Shown: positions 13,006-25,300 of the stretch, one piece after another
How the letters are laid out: the number at the start of each line of letters is the position of its first letter
Numbering within the stretch: the first letter of the stretch is position 1
Origin: Struthio camelus
Lineage: Eukaryota > Chordata > Aves > Struthioniformes > Struthionidae
Length of the DNA: 64,000 bases
Direction of reading: 5' to 3'
Assembly: GCF_040807025.1 (NCBI RefSeq)
Contig: NC_090943.1
Coordinates: 7,612,356-7,676,355, forward strand
The notes under the pieces: generated by a model
What the model saw: the letters and a program-made list of their open reading frames with translations, nothing else
Told to the model about the DNA's origin: nothing
The model's database searches: none
Translations under genes and position numbers: made by a program

Positions 13006-16000
13006 GAAAGACCTTGGAGACAAGAGAGATCCCAGTTTAACTACATTTAAAAGGATGGCTCTAGGGACTGATAATGGACTCTTGCAGTTGGGACATCAGC
13101 TGAATTTATTGTAGGTCAGTAATGAAAAGAAAATGGAAGCATGGCATTTTGCCAGGAATAAGAACTAGCAAGGGGAGGGGCTGTTCAAACCACTGTGACG
13201 GATGGATATAAGAACAGATAAACAGCTGTAATTTGGGCCAGAAAACACTTATGACCCAATATATGTTTTTGCAAAGATACTCTTTATTCCTATATTTTTG
13301 TCAAGCTATTGCTGAAGGAAGTTCAAGACCTCTTCCTTCACAAGACACTCCCTGAGAATATTTTATATCCGTATTGAGTTGCTGTTCACCTCCGTCATAC
13401 TGTTTCTATTATCTGATAAATGACAGGGCTTTCACGGAAGAGAACAAGAAACATGTATTAGGAAACTCTGAGACACGTAATCACTGGTGCAGAAGTTGAA
13501 GGGAATTTGAGGATTAGCAAACATTTTGATGAGCAGATAGGAAAACAAAACAAGAGGCCAGTCAACTTGCAGCTGAATTTCATGCTCAGATCCTTTTGAA
13601 TTCTGTTGCCTCCAGCGCAAACAGATCAGACTGGGATAGCAGATCCTCTTCCATGGCATGAAGGACATACTTGAAAAAAGGTGGCTGTCCCTAACCGAGG
13701 TTGGTAACCTTAGGTAGCAGGCAAAAGCAGCAGGGGTAGGACAGTTTGGTCTTCAAGCTGTTTTAGCAACCTCAGTTCAAGCTGAAAGAGAAGATGGGGC
13801 TGAAGGGAAGCTGCTGTCTGGAACTAATGTCCAAGTTACCTCCCCTTCACTTTTAGTCCAGCCTGAGTGAAGAACTTCTTGCTGCAATGTAGGTGTGTAT
13901 GAAACACCTTTAGTGTATGAGGAAAACCTGGCTATTGTGGGACTGGGAAGGTCATCTTCAACTCTCCCTTCTCTCCCTTGTCCCTGAACACTGAGATTGG
14001 ATAAAGGTAAATCTGGGCCTGGGAGCACCTCAACAGGAAACACCACAGCTCCAAGCCATCCTAGACAGCTGGAGCACCAACCTGGAAAATGCTTGTCCAG
14101 CACCATTTAATAAAGAGGTCTTCTTCAACCCTCACAACAAGGTACAGAGGGTCAATAAAGGATCCTCTGTTGCTATTCCAGTAACTAGAGCATGTTTGCT
14201 AGGACTTACTGCCATCTTCAGTTTTCAGACAAAGTTAAAGCATGGACAGCAGAACACCCCTTTGATAGGTGCTGGGGTGATGATCCTCAGATCTAATCAT
14301 GATCCTCAAAACCATTGTGTCAGTTGTCTGCCTACACAGATAGATACTATTTCCTGCACTACGTCTGGTTCATGTTTCCAAGCTTCTCTTCACATGTGTG
14401 AGCGCAGGAAACACTAGATACAGAAACTGGTCTTGCTCTGATCTGATTGCCAGACTCCAGAGTCATACACAGTCCCTGTCTCTAAATTAGCAAGAGAAAA
14501 AGCAAGAATCGTAGTCTTTTGGCCACTGCATGAAGTATAAAGCATGAATGATGTTTAAGGTCATAGGGGAACCCCATAGTGGAATCAGGAACCAAAGTTA
14601 GTTGTCCTAACCCCAACAGCATGCCTTAATCATAGGACCGGAGATGGGACACCCGGTAGGCAACAGTCTTTGGTAAAATAACAGGCTGAGGTGTTTCCTT
14701 CACCTCAGCATCAAGCAGGAGGGCTTGTGGGAAAGACCCTTCGGTACGAACTGTTGAGTTGTCAACAGTGCTTATGCTGGTAGAGGGGGCAGGGGAGGAA
14801 AGAACAGAGGAGGAAACTGGCAGAGAGAGCCATCACATTCGAAGGCTTTATCCTAGCACAGGTAACACATTTTTTATTTCACATTTATTTTCTTGTCATG
14901 TTAGGAAAGGGGAAAATAGACACACTTATTTCTCCTGCTCATTTTCCTGGACCATCTGGTGCTGAAGCAGAGATGACATATCACTGCGAACAAGGGGAAG
15001 ATGTCACAGTTTTCACTAATAGCTGTGGGAGGAAAATAATTATTTTAAAAGTATGTGGGCTGTACAGACCGTACTTGTTAAGTCAGACTACCAGGAAACT
15101 TATTTCAGACACAAAACGTTTGATATTAAATAATCAGTAATGCTAGAGATCAGCGGTCCCAACTGTAAATGTTGGGCTCAGTTCTGCTCATACCAGCACC
15201 ATAAAACAGGCAGCACTCCACCAAAGTCATGCTAGGTAAAAAACAAAAGGGATAGATTGCACCTCTTTTACTCATGGTGAGCAGCACCTGATAGCACTTC
15301 TAACCACATGGAAATCTGTAGGACTAGTTGTATAGAGATTACTCACCAGCAGCTTGGTGGTCACATGTCATCAGACAAAATCAGGACCATGCAATCTGAC
15401 TTGCTCCAAGGCACATGCGGGTGGGAGCACGGGGAGAAACTTCCCGTAACTTCACCAAACTTTGAAAGAGATCGTGAGCTTCTTCCAGCTGCGCAAGAAG
15501 ATTTTGATGGCACAAGCTAGTTCCTCTCCAGGATGCACAATCTATCGAGTTTACAGGATCAAGTAAGACTGAGAAATTATAGACGAGCCTATGCCACAGA
15601 CTACTCGTATCGTGTGCATCAGTGATTGCAATCAGGTAGGGAAGCGAGTCAGGATAAGAGTTAAAGCCGATAACGTGACATGTATCACCCTTCAAGCAAT
15701 GACAAGAACATATTGATTTTGTCCACTATAGCTCTGATCCTTTCTAGACTCTAGGGGTCTCTATGCACACTTGTAGCTCTAGATAATTTCATAATAAACA
15801 ACAATTAAACTTTGAAGCACTAGAGGTGTGAAGAAAAATGAAATACTTGTCCTATATAGAGATTCTCAAGAAACTTCACTCTCGCTGAATAGAAATAAGG
15901 GAAATTTGCAACTTGCCTCGTAGTCCAGCAGGTTTAGGGACTTTCTGGAAATATGTTGACAATTATCTAGTTCAGCCTAGAAACCTACAAGAATGATAAG

Positions 16001-16054
16001 TGAAAACAGGACTTCTTAAAATCAAATGGAATAATTTGACTCATAACCGGTCTT
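13006..16054. other. Non-coding sequence, no gene seen
   Basis: The longest frame is 109 codons on the minus strand (13777-14106) with no family signature. A purine-rich run of about 50 bases lies at 14778-14830. The rest is moderately AT-rich unique sequence. I recognise no repeat or RNA gene. Confidence 0.55.
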
Positions 16055-16160
16055 CTTTTTTGGAATGAAATGAACATTTCCTCTTCCTCCCCCCCAAACA
16101 AATCTGTTTCACTGAAATGCTGGCATTTGAAAAATGTTGATAAACTCTAGTTACAATGAG
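16055..16160. repeat. Possible ancient TTTCA-type repeat fragment
   Basis: The words GTTTCACTGAAATGCTGGCA and TTTGAAAAATGTTGATAAAC resemble an old sauropsid repeat built from 'tttcattgaaatt...ttttgaaaattttgac' units. The match is loose and rests on remembered patterns. AT-rich chance sequence is a real alternative. Confidence 0.22.
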
Positions 16161-16337
16161 AGCTAGTCACAAAATGGAAACAGATTTGGTAAATAAGCAT
16201 AAACAAAACAGCTTGAATTTGATTCCTGGTATTTGTAGAATTGCTTTGCTTGTTCTTTGCAAACAAGCAGAGCTATGACTTCAGGCATTCAAAAAATATA
16301 CACAGTGCCCAGAATGTTTCCAAATTTGTACCAGCAT

Positions 16338-16365
16338 AAAATAATAATAATTTTTATTATTGAAT
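16338..16365. repeat. AT-rich (AAT)n hairpin
   Basis: AATAATAA (16343-16350) is followed after TTT by its reverse complement TTATTATT (16354-16361). This is probably simple-sequence drift of an (AAT)n run, with no evident function. Confidence 0.6.
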
Positions 16366-17362
16366 AATGCGCAATTTAGTATAATAATATTTTCCTGTTT
16401 GAAGCGTTCTTTTAATCAGAAGGCAGCCAATCATCCAACGGAAGTAATGGATTTGCAGAACAAACAATGTATAAACTAAACACCTGAAAATTGTTTTCTC
16501 GAAAACTTGTTCAACGCTGGATATCAATAGCTGTACGGACATTTGGATCATGTTTAGTTGCAACACTGATCCTCAGACACAAAGACAAAAAATGAATTCA
16601 AAATATCCCCCTTTCCAACAGATACTTATGGAAATAGATAAATGCCACATACTGTAATGTACATGATCTCTTTAATCTATGAAAATAAGATCAGCTCAGT
16701 GGAATTCCTGACAAAACTGAGTCCAGCTACATTGCAAGAGTAAGTTTTTAGGTGTTTTCAACCCAGTTTTATTTACCAATACTAGTTGGAAGGTCTGTTT
16801 TGTAACAAAATAGGAACCTAATTCAATCGGAATTTGCTAAAAGTTCTGGAAAGAAGGTCACGGATAAAACCTCTAGAGGTTTTTGTTGGAAACCCTGTAC
16901 TTTATTTTTTTTCGTAGAAGGGAGCTGCCATATCCAATTGGAAATAAAAGATGTCTATTGAAAACTTAATGCAATTTTATTGGGACTAAATTCAATCTCT
17001 TCGTTTTTGATGCAGTAATGGGTCAGCAAATGGAACTCAAGAGCGCAGCCTCAGACAAGTAACGTTCCTATGGTCAGAGATGCCACCAGCAGAAGTACAC
17101 TTTATAAACAAGGAAGCACTGAAATTAGAATATTTTAAATAATAGCGTTCTCAGTTGCACGTAGGCCTGCAAACATTCTCCAACAAGCTGTTTTCCAGTC
17201 ATCACTGCAAGCCAAAGCTTCAAACAGAAAATCCGTGCCCTAGATAAAGAAGATCACTTCTCTAATGTTATTTTTTCTCCTTCCCCAAATAGGTTATACA
17301 GCAGGCTCTCTGCTTCAACTGATTAAAACACACCATGCATAAGGGAGTGGGAGACACACACA
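16366..17362. other. AT-rich non-coding sequence, no gene seen
   Basis: Only short open frames (69 codons at most) are present. Composition is AT-rich and non-repetitive. No splice-framed exon or RNA gene is evident. Confidence 0.55.
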
Positions 17363-17445
17363 TGGAGCCAGACCCTCAATTTATGTAATCTCCATTGACT
17401 TCAGTGGAGTGACACCAATCTACAGCAGGAAGGGTTCTGCCTACA
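17363..17445. repeat. L3/CR1-type LINE tail palindrome
   Basis: GAGCCAGACCCTCAATTTAT, then CTCCATTGACTTCAGTGGAG and TGACACCAATCTACAGCAGG, match a widespread sauropsid repeat. That repeat reads 'ggccagatcctcagctggtgtaaat...ctccattgacttcaatggag...gatttacaccagctgaggatctggcc'. The central CTCCATTGACTTCAGTGGAG is an imperfect palindrome, and the flanks are degraded inverted copies of each other. Confidence 0.65.
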
Positions 17446-18794
17446 GACTCTTCAAGGATTCACTGGTAACATACAACAAACAGTTTTCAGGTTGTAAGGT
17501 GTTTTTGTGGGAATTATTCTTCCTATGTTTTGACAATGAGATAGAAATTTTGGAACATAGACAGCGACTACACTGTGATATTTATCGCACCTGATGATAT
17601 ATATGATACCTTGTATCTGAAAATGCTTGATAGTCCAATTTGCGTGTTTATTGCACAAAAGAATGATTTATTTATAGGCAGAAAAGCCCCTATACATTTT
17701 CAAGTGGTTTTAAAAAGGGGAAAGATTTTGACAGTGCAAAACATGAAGACTTTTTTTTTAATCTGTTTTGGTCTCTCTCTTCTCTTGGTAGCTAGGAAGA
17801 AATACAGTGAAGTAACACTTCAAATAGTAGAGATCATTCATAGCATCTCCATCCACTTTCCACGCCTGCTTTGGCAGCCTGGCTTGTGTCATAACTATCA
17901 CAAGTTTATTTATAGTTCTGCAGTGTTCTGAGAGGTCAAGCAAGGAGGAAGAGATTCTGGTGAAATCACTAGGGAGTCCGGAGAGGAAATTTGTTGTGCT
18001 GTTTTTTCCGGGTTTTTTTTGTTGTTGTTGTTTTTTAATGTTCATCTCCAAAATAACCCACTTGGGAAACTATTCCTTCCTTTGCTTTCTCTGCGTCCCT
18101 TCTCTGTGGCTGTTTTGGCAGCGATGCTCTGGAAGGCAATGAACGCTGAAGCACCTTCTCGGAGCTAACATGACAGGTTGCATGGGGCTTCTGTGCCAGT
18201 GGCTCTCGGTGAGATAACGGAGTTGGTCTTTGGGCTGAGGCATCACGGACTCGGGCTAAAGGACTGCTGATGTCCTGCCGTCACGAGTCACGGGTCTAAA
18301 AAGCTGCGATCACACAAGGGCAGGAGGAAAGAGCTGCCCCAATTCGGGAGAAGCATAGAGAATTTGTAGGCAGGCTTTTGCTAACTGCTGCCCTCGTGCT
18401 TGGAGGAAGAGGTTGTTCCCAGCTCAGATTAATATCTCCCTGCTTTCTTTTCCGTGCTCCCTGGAAGGCCAGTCCTTGCCCACCAGCAGCTTGGTAGAAA
18501 TTCACCCCAGGACTGAATCATCTTCTTCCTCTCTTCCTCATCCAGAGGATTTCCCTCCCCTAGGGACATGCTGAGATGGTATTTCACAAGTATTTCACCC
18601 AAGCTTTTCACGGCCACAGAAGGATTGTTCCCACATAGACTGTTCCTAATGGAGCCTAACCCTCACTATAAGCAAGAAAGAGGACCACCAGGATCAGGGA
18701 CCTCTTGGAGCAAACACAGCACAAACGTTTCCCAAAGTATCACATAACTGCATGAAGAATGGAGTCAGGAAGTTTCCTTCTCAGCAAGGCACTA
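17446..18794. other. Non-coding sequence with minor simple repeats
   Basis: A 118-codon AT-rich plus-strand frame (17575-17931) and overlapping minus-strand frames show no recognisable protein. A GTT-rich microrepeat is listed separately. I see no gene or other mobile element here. Confidence 0.55.
18013..18036. repeat. Short T/GTT simple repeat
   Basis: A T8 run is followed by four GTT units and another T-run. It is a short, imperfect microsatellite. Confidence 0.7.
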
Positions 18795-18880
18795 ATGCAG
18801 CTACGGCAGGTCTGCACTGGTTAATGTATCACTGTTTAAGTGGGGTTGAATAGATTCACTTGGTGTAGGCAAATATAGTT
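18795..18880. repeat. Possible old DNA-transposon fragment
   Basis: GGTCTGCACTGGTTAATGTA, then GTTTAAGTGGGGTTGAATAG and TGGTGTAGGCAAAT, loosely recall a sauropsid repeat with 'ggtctacact...gtttaactaa...ttgtgtagacaa' blocks. The same family is better seen at 40480-40585. Similarity is weak. Confidence 0.2.
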
Positions 18881-19554
18881 ATAGGCCATATTTTCAATAA
18901 TATGCTACCTATAACGTATGACAGGGTCAATAGGCTGCTGTAGAGATCAGGAGAACAGATCAGCCTTCCAAATATTCAATATTAATTACTGAATATTTAT
19001 GTTTACCAGGAGGAATGAGTGATCAGAGTTTCTCTCCTGAGCTGTATATGAATCTTTGCATTTCAAGAACAATATAAATCAGGCCTTTTTATTTGTCAGC
19101 TGTATGCCATGAAAATTAACATCACAAGCATTATTAATAAGGCATGAACGACAGAAAGAAGAGAGGAAGCAGATCCGCTCGCTCCCTACAAGTTTCTCTC
19201 TCTGTATAATAAGTAGATTTATCATGTACCAACTCCCCGCTCTACTCACTTCTTCTTTTCCTTTCTGTCTAGCAAATTTGGGCTTCAACAGCATTCACAT
19301 GCCACTGTTAATACATCTGCCCCTCAGCTATCCCCCTAAGCTATAGCCCCTTACAAATATTAGCAAATACATCCTCACAGTAACCCTTGTTGCAAAAGCA
19401 CCAGGTATCAGATCCACTCTCCAGGCTAGCACTGGGGGAGGCAGACCAAGGTCTCTGGGGTGGACGAAGGCACATAACAACAATATGTCAGGACTAAAAG
19501 AGAAGTTAAAGGATTGGTACAAAGAATGGGCAGAAGAAGGTTACATGGACAAGA
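18881..19554. other. Non-coding sequence upstream of CR1 tail
   Basis: No frame exceeds 71 codons. More 5' CR1 sequence could lie in the part adjoining 19555, but I could not align it to any remembered CR1 segment. Confidence 0.5.
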
Positions 19555-19598
19555 CCTATTGATCATAATGGTCCTTTTGGCCTTAAGAATCTATTTAA
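19555..19598 (+). mobile_element. CR1 LINE 3' end remnant
   Basis: TTGATCATAATGGTCCTTTT followed by GGCCTTAAGAATCTATTTAA closely fits the CR1 3' end in crocodilians and turtles. That end reads 'gatcataatggtcccttctggccttggaatctatga' and then short octamer repeats. Only the last 45 or so bases are recognisable, as expected of a heavily 5'-truncated CR1. The terminal octamer repeats have degraded, so the insertion is old. Confidence 0.65.
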
Positions 19599-19639
19599 GA
19601 GGAGTTAACTCTTTTTGGCATTAGGCCTTTCAGACATAA

Positions 19640-19770
19640 ATCTCAGACTCTTTCATAAAGGAAATTATTGCCCTCAGCATTACAGGCGAGGAAAAATGAG
19701 GAACCGAGAAATTAGGGCCCCAGCCTAATGGATATTCAGGTGTTTGGTTTTACCAGGATTTCACCTAAAC
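19640..19770 (-). repeat. MIR-like SINE fragment, reverse orientation
   Basis: AAATTATTGCCCTCAGCATT, then ACAGGCGAGGAAAAATGAGG and AACCGAGAAATTAGGG, parallel the reverse MIR pattern 'attatccccattttacagatgaggaaactgaggcacagagaggtta'. The fragment starts some 40 bases after the CR1 tail and may be a nested or adjacent insertion. Confidence 0.5.
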
Positions 19771-20479
19771 AGCCCAAGTCTGTCAGGTCTGTTGGCTCGC
19801 ATTTTCAGCTCCTTTGCTCAAGTTGAGTCTGGAGGCACTTGGGACGAGTGGTCTTCCCCTACCCCTCTCCCTAGGGTAAACACACAATTTCTGCTGTGGG
19901 CTGGCTTCCAGGCAAGCACAAAGAGCTGAGGCCCGACGTTACGACTGTATCCCTGCCTGCCTTGCTGGGGAACTGCGGTTGAAATTTGGCACAGACACAC
20001 AGAGAGGGGAAATGGAAGTCCTCCCCACTGCCACCAAGGTCCCATAATGGCAAGGGAAAAACTGAAAGTGGCTAGTTAAATCACCCTGGGGACTCCCCCA
20101 GACTGGAGCCATCCTTTTCAGCACCCAGCAGTATGGAACCTACCATTAAAAAGCATACATCTTGGCAAAACCGTTGGTCTTGGAGGGGTGTGAAGGTTCT
20201 CAGTGATCTCCTTAAAATGGATTGGTGCAATTACGTTCATTCAACTGCAAGTTTTCCAGCGTTTGAAGATTTTCTTTTTTCAAAATGTCGCTCTGCTCCT
20301 CCTTCTCCAATCCACACAAACCAGCCCACCACCAAAACAGCATTTTGGCTTCTGTCCCCCAGCATTCGGGCCCTTCAGACTCCACGACTGGATCTGAGTG
20401 GATTCGTCTCTCCTAGGGAAGACAAAATGGCAGTGATGGCAGAGAAATCCTCCCTTGTGCTTTTCACACTATTTACCAT
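19771..20479. other. Non-coding sequence, no gene seen
   Basis: Two overlapping 75- and 60-codon minus-strand frames and a 118-codon plus frame (20133-20489) all lack recognisable features. No repeat was identified. Confidence 0.5.
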
Positions 20480-20640
20480 ACAATATTGATATATCACAAT
20501 TTTACACCTAATCATAATTAACAATGATACTTAGCAGCATCTATATGGCTCTTCACACCTTTGAAGTGCTGTGCAAACACTCATTAATTAATCTTTGCTT
20601 CAGGGAGCCGATACAGCAGCCGCTTCCATAGGGCAAGGAA
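20480..20640 (-). repeat. MIR/L3-associated SINE-like fragment, reverse
   Basis: ATCTATATGGCTCTTCACAC, then TTTGAAGTGCTGTGCAAACA and CTCATTAATTAATCTTTG, follow the pattern 'tctatagcgcctttcatcc...caaagcgctttacaaacattaatgaattaatcctcac'. That pattern belongs to old amniote SINE/LINE tails. Order and spacing match over roughly 90 bases, and the following part is degraded. Confidence 0.5.
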
Positions 20641-23600
20641 AAGCAGAGCCGGGAAGCGATCTGACTCCCTGTGCCCATGCCGTCACCAGTCTCCAGCAGT
20701 GGAGTCGAGGGACTTTGGACCCTGGGTGCTGCCAGTGCAAACGGTAAATGCTTCCTTGGACAGGGTTCTGCTTTCTGTGACTGAGAGATACAGGGTTCAG
20801 GGTTGCCTTTCTGTCCCCACTGGAAATATGAAACAACGAAAGCCTACAGAAGAAGGCAATATAGACAAAGAATGGGATAAATGGTGGGAATGCTAATTTT
20901 TCTCCAACCCCAGAGCAAGGACTCCCAGATAATAAAGCTGGTTCTTTTTCTGCGGTCCCACCTGCCCACTGCTAGCGTGAAGTGGAGAGTGAGGGGGGAG
21001 AAAAATAAACAGTGAGTAAACAGCGGGTACTTTTTTGCATCCTGTGCAACCCGTTCTGTGCTAGTAGCGCTGCCTGAACAGTGTCTGGATGAAATGCATC
21101 TTTTCTCATCTTTTTGCTGTCTTGCTCTGAAATCTCCACTCCCATTCCTCTGCAGAGCTCAGGAACAGCTTGCTTCATCTTCCTACTGTCAGCACTCTGC
21201 TTTGACCCTTTAATCAGGGGACTTGGCTTTTATCTGGAAGACATATGCCTTAGGTGTCTTGTATAAGGTGCCACACAAAGCAAATTCAGCCAGGCCTGCC
21301 AATAACACATCATCTAACCAGATGGGGATAAACAGACTCGAATTCATTTGCTCCCTATTCTCTACTCAGTAGTAGCAAGTATTAGAGGAAAGGCTGTTAC
21401 TAGCTCTGTATAATGTCTCTGGGTAGAGGGTTTCTGTGCTTTGCATTCAAGGAGAGCTCAGGTCAGCCACACAACTTCTATTTAATAGAGATAGTTGGTA
21501 TTAATGAAGCGAGCAGCTTTGTGCCATTTTGGCCCTATGACATTGTAGGTACCAAAAATGAATGGTGTTGCGGAGGGGTTTTTTTTTGAGCTCAGTGAAA
21601 TGTCTGTTGTGCTTTTTTGTGCAATTGGGATGAAACTAGGGGAAAGTGTGAGGCCCCCTAGGCAAAGATAAATGGTTTGTGTTAAATTGTCAACGGAGAA
21701 GTGACCAAGCTCATTTTTTTCCTTTGGTCACCTCAGCAAGACTGATATCTAGAGCTCATCAGCTGAAGTGAAAGACTTACTTATTATTACAGAGCCTGTA
21801 ATAATTATTACAGCTAACATGCTTGCAATGAGTGAAGCTGTTTCTTGCCCAGGGAATTCAAATGGCCAGTCAAGGGACATGCTCTATATGGTAAGAGCAG
21901 AGGTACCAGCATTCAGACGGACAAAACAGGACTGAGACAGTCAAAAGATCAAAGACGCACTTCTGAGGAAAATAGCTTTTCTTCTGAGAGTGTTAATTGG
22001 AATATTTGATAACAGCATCATTCCCTGTTTTTTTCAATACTTTGTAAAGCCATTATTTTTCTGTAAGTTTTCTCTAACAAAATTATCCACTTTTCTCTTT
22101 GGGAAATTTGAAGATGGCAGAACCTCCTTAGAACATCCTTTCAAAGCAAACAGGTTTCATCAGGTTAAGGCAGAAATTGAGACAGTTACCTTTCTGCTAG
22201 TGGACATACTGCTTAGTCAGCAAAGCCGACCTGTTCCTTGTATTAGGCTCCCTGCCTTGGATACACTCAACAATAGAACTCTAAGTTGTGGACAGTGACA
22301 CGCTCAGGAAGCCCCTGATAGGAGTATGGCCATGGGAGAGCATCCCTGACGGGAGAGCAGCAAGGTTTTGTATTTGGTATTATCAGGGATAGATGATCCA
22401 GACACAGACACCAGCTCCCACATCGTTGACCTGGGATTTGTGCAAGTGACAGCCTTGAAAAGCTCATATTTTCAATAAAACAAAGCGTGTGCCCCTTTGT
22501 TCATTGGATTTACAGCCAGACGAAGATTAAGACTTGGATCAGATGCTCACCAAAGTCAGCGAGGGGGGAAAAGTAGTGACCAGGTTCGGTGAGCATATGG
22601 CAAGTCATTGGCAGCATCAAGGTCATATGGCAAACATGTAACATTGCTGGTATCTCACACCCCAGCTGAATGCACTAACCCTAGCTGGAAGCAGTCATGT
22701 TTGTTCACATACTTCAAACCGAATTTAAGAGGAAGCAGGTTTGTGATCAAGCTGCCTGCCAGTTTCGAGAAAATTTGACAGAGTGAAAGGAGTCTCAAAG
22801 ACCGTGAAACTTTAGGAGCTTAATTAAAAGCAGCATCTGAGAAAATTAAAGGAAAGAGTCTGAATTTAGTGCCTCTGCTGACAAAAAGGCAGGCAGCACC
22901 TTGCTGCTACACATCTGTCTCCGCCCCGTGGGGAATCCACAAGGACTCGGACAGACTGCAGACACAACTGCGTTGGACTCCCTCGTCACTGCTCATGAAA
23001 CTACTCGGTTCTAGATAACACTGTGCCTGTACATCTGAAGATCTGTGATCCCATTTTATGGAGATTTTCTAGTATCCAATATCCAATTGTTGGGAAAAGA
23101 TTTTTTATATGTATAAATGAAAAAAAAGGTGGTGGGGAGGATATTTTGGGTAAATAGCGTTCCTATCTGTTTCAAATATCCCAGTGACTCAGAAGCCAAA
23201 AAGCCGAGAAGGCCACTCTTTATAGAATTTTTTTGGTTATTTTCAGTCAGATCTCAGTTCAATCAGACCATCCACAATGGTCTTTTGAGACGTGCCACAG
23301 TGTAGTTCAACCTTGGGCCTCCTTAATCTAATACAGCAGAGTGGTGAAAATAGGCAAGGCCAGATGTTCAAATACTTTTGCTTTGGCATCAAGAGGAGCA
23401 AGTGTAGTGAAGAGGTCAAGGGCCAGGAGAAGAGAAACGGAAGAAGGGCCACAGCTTTCAGAAGAGAAAAGTGCCACAGCTCAGAAACTGCATGGAAGCA
23501 AAATAATGAAGTCAAGGACCTCACATGCTCCTGCTACAGTTGCAAAATGCTTAAGCCTGAAAGTCGGATTTAGATCTGTCACAATAACACTATGCATTTC

Positions 23601-24689
23601 AGATTGATCGAGTTATAACTCACAGGTGCTCCTTGTTCCATGCATTTCATCTTTCTTCCCTCCACAACAGGCTTTAAAATCCAGCTCACAAGGCAGATGG
23701 AAAAGACTGCTTCCTTGCATTCTCCTTAACACCACTAGGTCTCTATTGCATTTATAAACAAATATTTAACATATAACATTCTACAGAGGAAATCCAACCG
23801 CTGTCAGTGCAGGCTGTTTTGATGGACCAAGTAAACATGATATTTTGGTGACAGGTAATTTTCCTACTCAACTGATTAATTCCAGAACACAGGAACAATG
23901 GGCTTTTTCAGCTGCTGAATAATGCATGTATGGCATTGCAACTGGTAAGCAGCAGGGTTCCCGGTTACCAATAGAAATTCACACACCCATGCTATTTTAA
24001 ATAAGCTATCACTGTTAAAGAAGTCTATTTACGTTATTCATCTCCAACATTTGCACAAACATGTCAACTGGGGAAGTGTGTGGGGGGAGGTAGGAGGGAA
24101 AAATGAGGTCATACTCATATACACTTTCTTAGCTGTTTAATTTATATAAGCCTTAGAATTAAGCAAAAAAACTTCCTTCCATGGGGAAGAAAGCACTATG
24201 ACCACTACCTGAAACCTGGAAAATATGAACGCAATGAAAACAGACCTTAACACAGGAGAAAAGCCAGGACAAAGATATATACAGGGAGCTGGGTTGCTGT
24301 TGCAGAGCTTTGCTCGACAGGGTCGTGGAGCAGCCAGGTGAACAAAAACCGTTCTGGCTCCTATTAGCTTCCGCTGACCCTTTGGAGCCATCTCCGCCAA
24401 GCAGGGCTCAGGAGACAGCAGCAGTATCCCAGTCACTATCTCGCCATGAGCCCATCCAGGAGCTCCTGGAGGAGCCAGACCTGATGGGTTTCCTGGCTGC
24501 TCTGCTGCAACGCGTTTGTGTTTGGGAAAAGGGGCTCCATGCAGCTTGGAGTTAGAGACGAGAGAGGGAAGAGTAAGACAAGTTTCAGTAGTGCTTTGCT
24601 CTCTGGCCAGTGCAGGCCTGCTCCACTTGGGTTATGAATAGGTAGACAGCACAAGGAAAGAATCAACTCTTAGCTATGAGATCAAGCAT
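20641..24689. other. Non-coding sequence, no gene seen
   Basis: The best frames are about 100 codons (21990-22298 +, 23292-23573 +) with no family resemblance, and minus frames overlap them. A short perfect hairpin at 21783-21805 is listed separately. Two T-rich runs occur at 21580-21620. I see no repeat family or RNA gene. Confidence 0.5.
21783..21805. repeat. Perfect 10-bp inverted repeat
   Basis: ATTATTACAG (21783-21792) and CTGTAATAAT (21796-21805) are exact reverse complements separated by AGC. A further ATTATTACAG follows at 21804-21813, giving a direct copy of the left arm. The sequence is AT-rich and no function is implied. Confidence 0.8.
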
Positions 24690-25300
24690 CAGATTGACTC
24701 TCAAATTTGTGTGTGTTATAAGCTAGCCTAATTCTACAAGCTTGGCCTAATTTTATTGGTAGTCAATGGAGGCCTGGTCAATATGGTTCATAGACACTAC
24801 GGAACATTCAGCTGATCTGTGGAAGTCCATGGTTTTTAGCTCTACATGATAGTAATCAGGGGAACAACTCATTTGCCTACAAAGAGGCGTATAGTACCAC
24901 CTTAGAGGCCCTGGTGTCTCCTATTTGGTTCCTAGCTGCTGTTCCAGAAGGGTGCAGGTTTTCCACAGATTTTGTGTAATGTCTGCCGGCCCCAAGAGGA
25001 TGTCTCAGATACCTGAGGGCATTCAAAATGACACTAGATGTCTATGTTTAAACAACTGCATCACACCCTTGACCTCCATGGACTATAATGAGACTCTAGA
25101 CAGCTGGATATCTAAATTTATGTGCCTTAATGTGCGAGTTGAATCCCACCCCAAATGTCAAAGACTCCTCATTTTCACGAGAGCAGGTCACTAGAGGACA
25201 GATTTTCAAGAAAGCAGCTCCTATTTTGGCATCCGTTGAGCTGCCAAACTTTCAAATGTGATCAAAGGGCATGCTCAGGCCCTCTGAAAGAAATGGGAGC
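24690..25300. repeat. Diverged L3-type repeat remnants
   Basis: Several phrases recall CR1/L3 tails. They are TGGTAGTCAATGGAGGCC (near 24758), GGATATCTAAATTTATGTGC (25107-25126), GACAGATTTTCAAGAAAGC (near 25198) and CTGAAAGAAATGGGAGCTGA (25284-25303). They fit the family's 'cctaaatttaggcac' and 'tgattttcaaaggtgc...atgggagct' blocks, but none matches strongly. Treat the whole as a possible decayed LINE region. Confidence 0.3.

Noticed and set aside
15346..18495. Shared 15-mer CACCAGCAGCTTGGT at about 15346 and 18481
   Set aside because: Flanks differ at once on both sides, and about one or two such 15-mer coincidences are expected in a window of this size.
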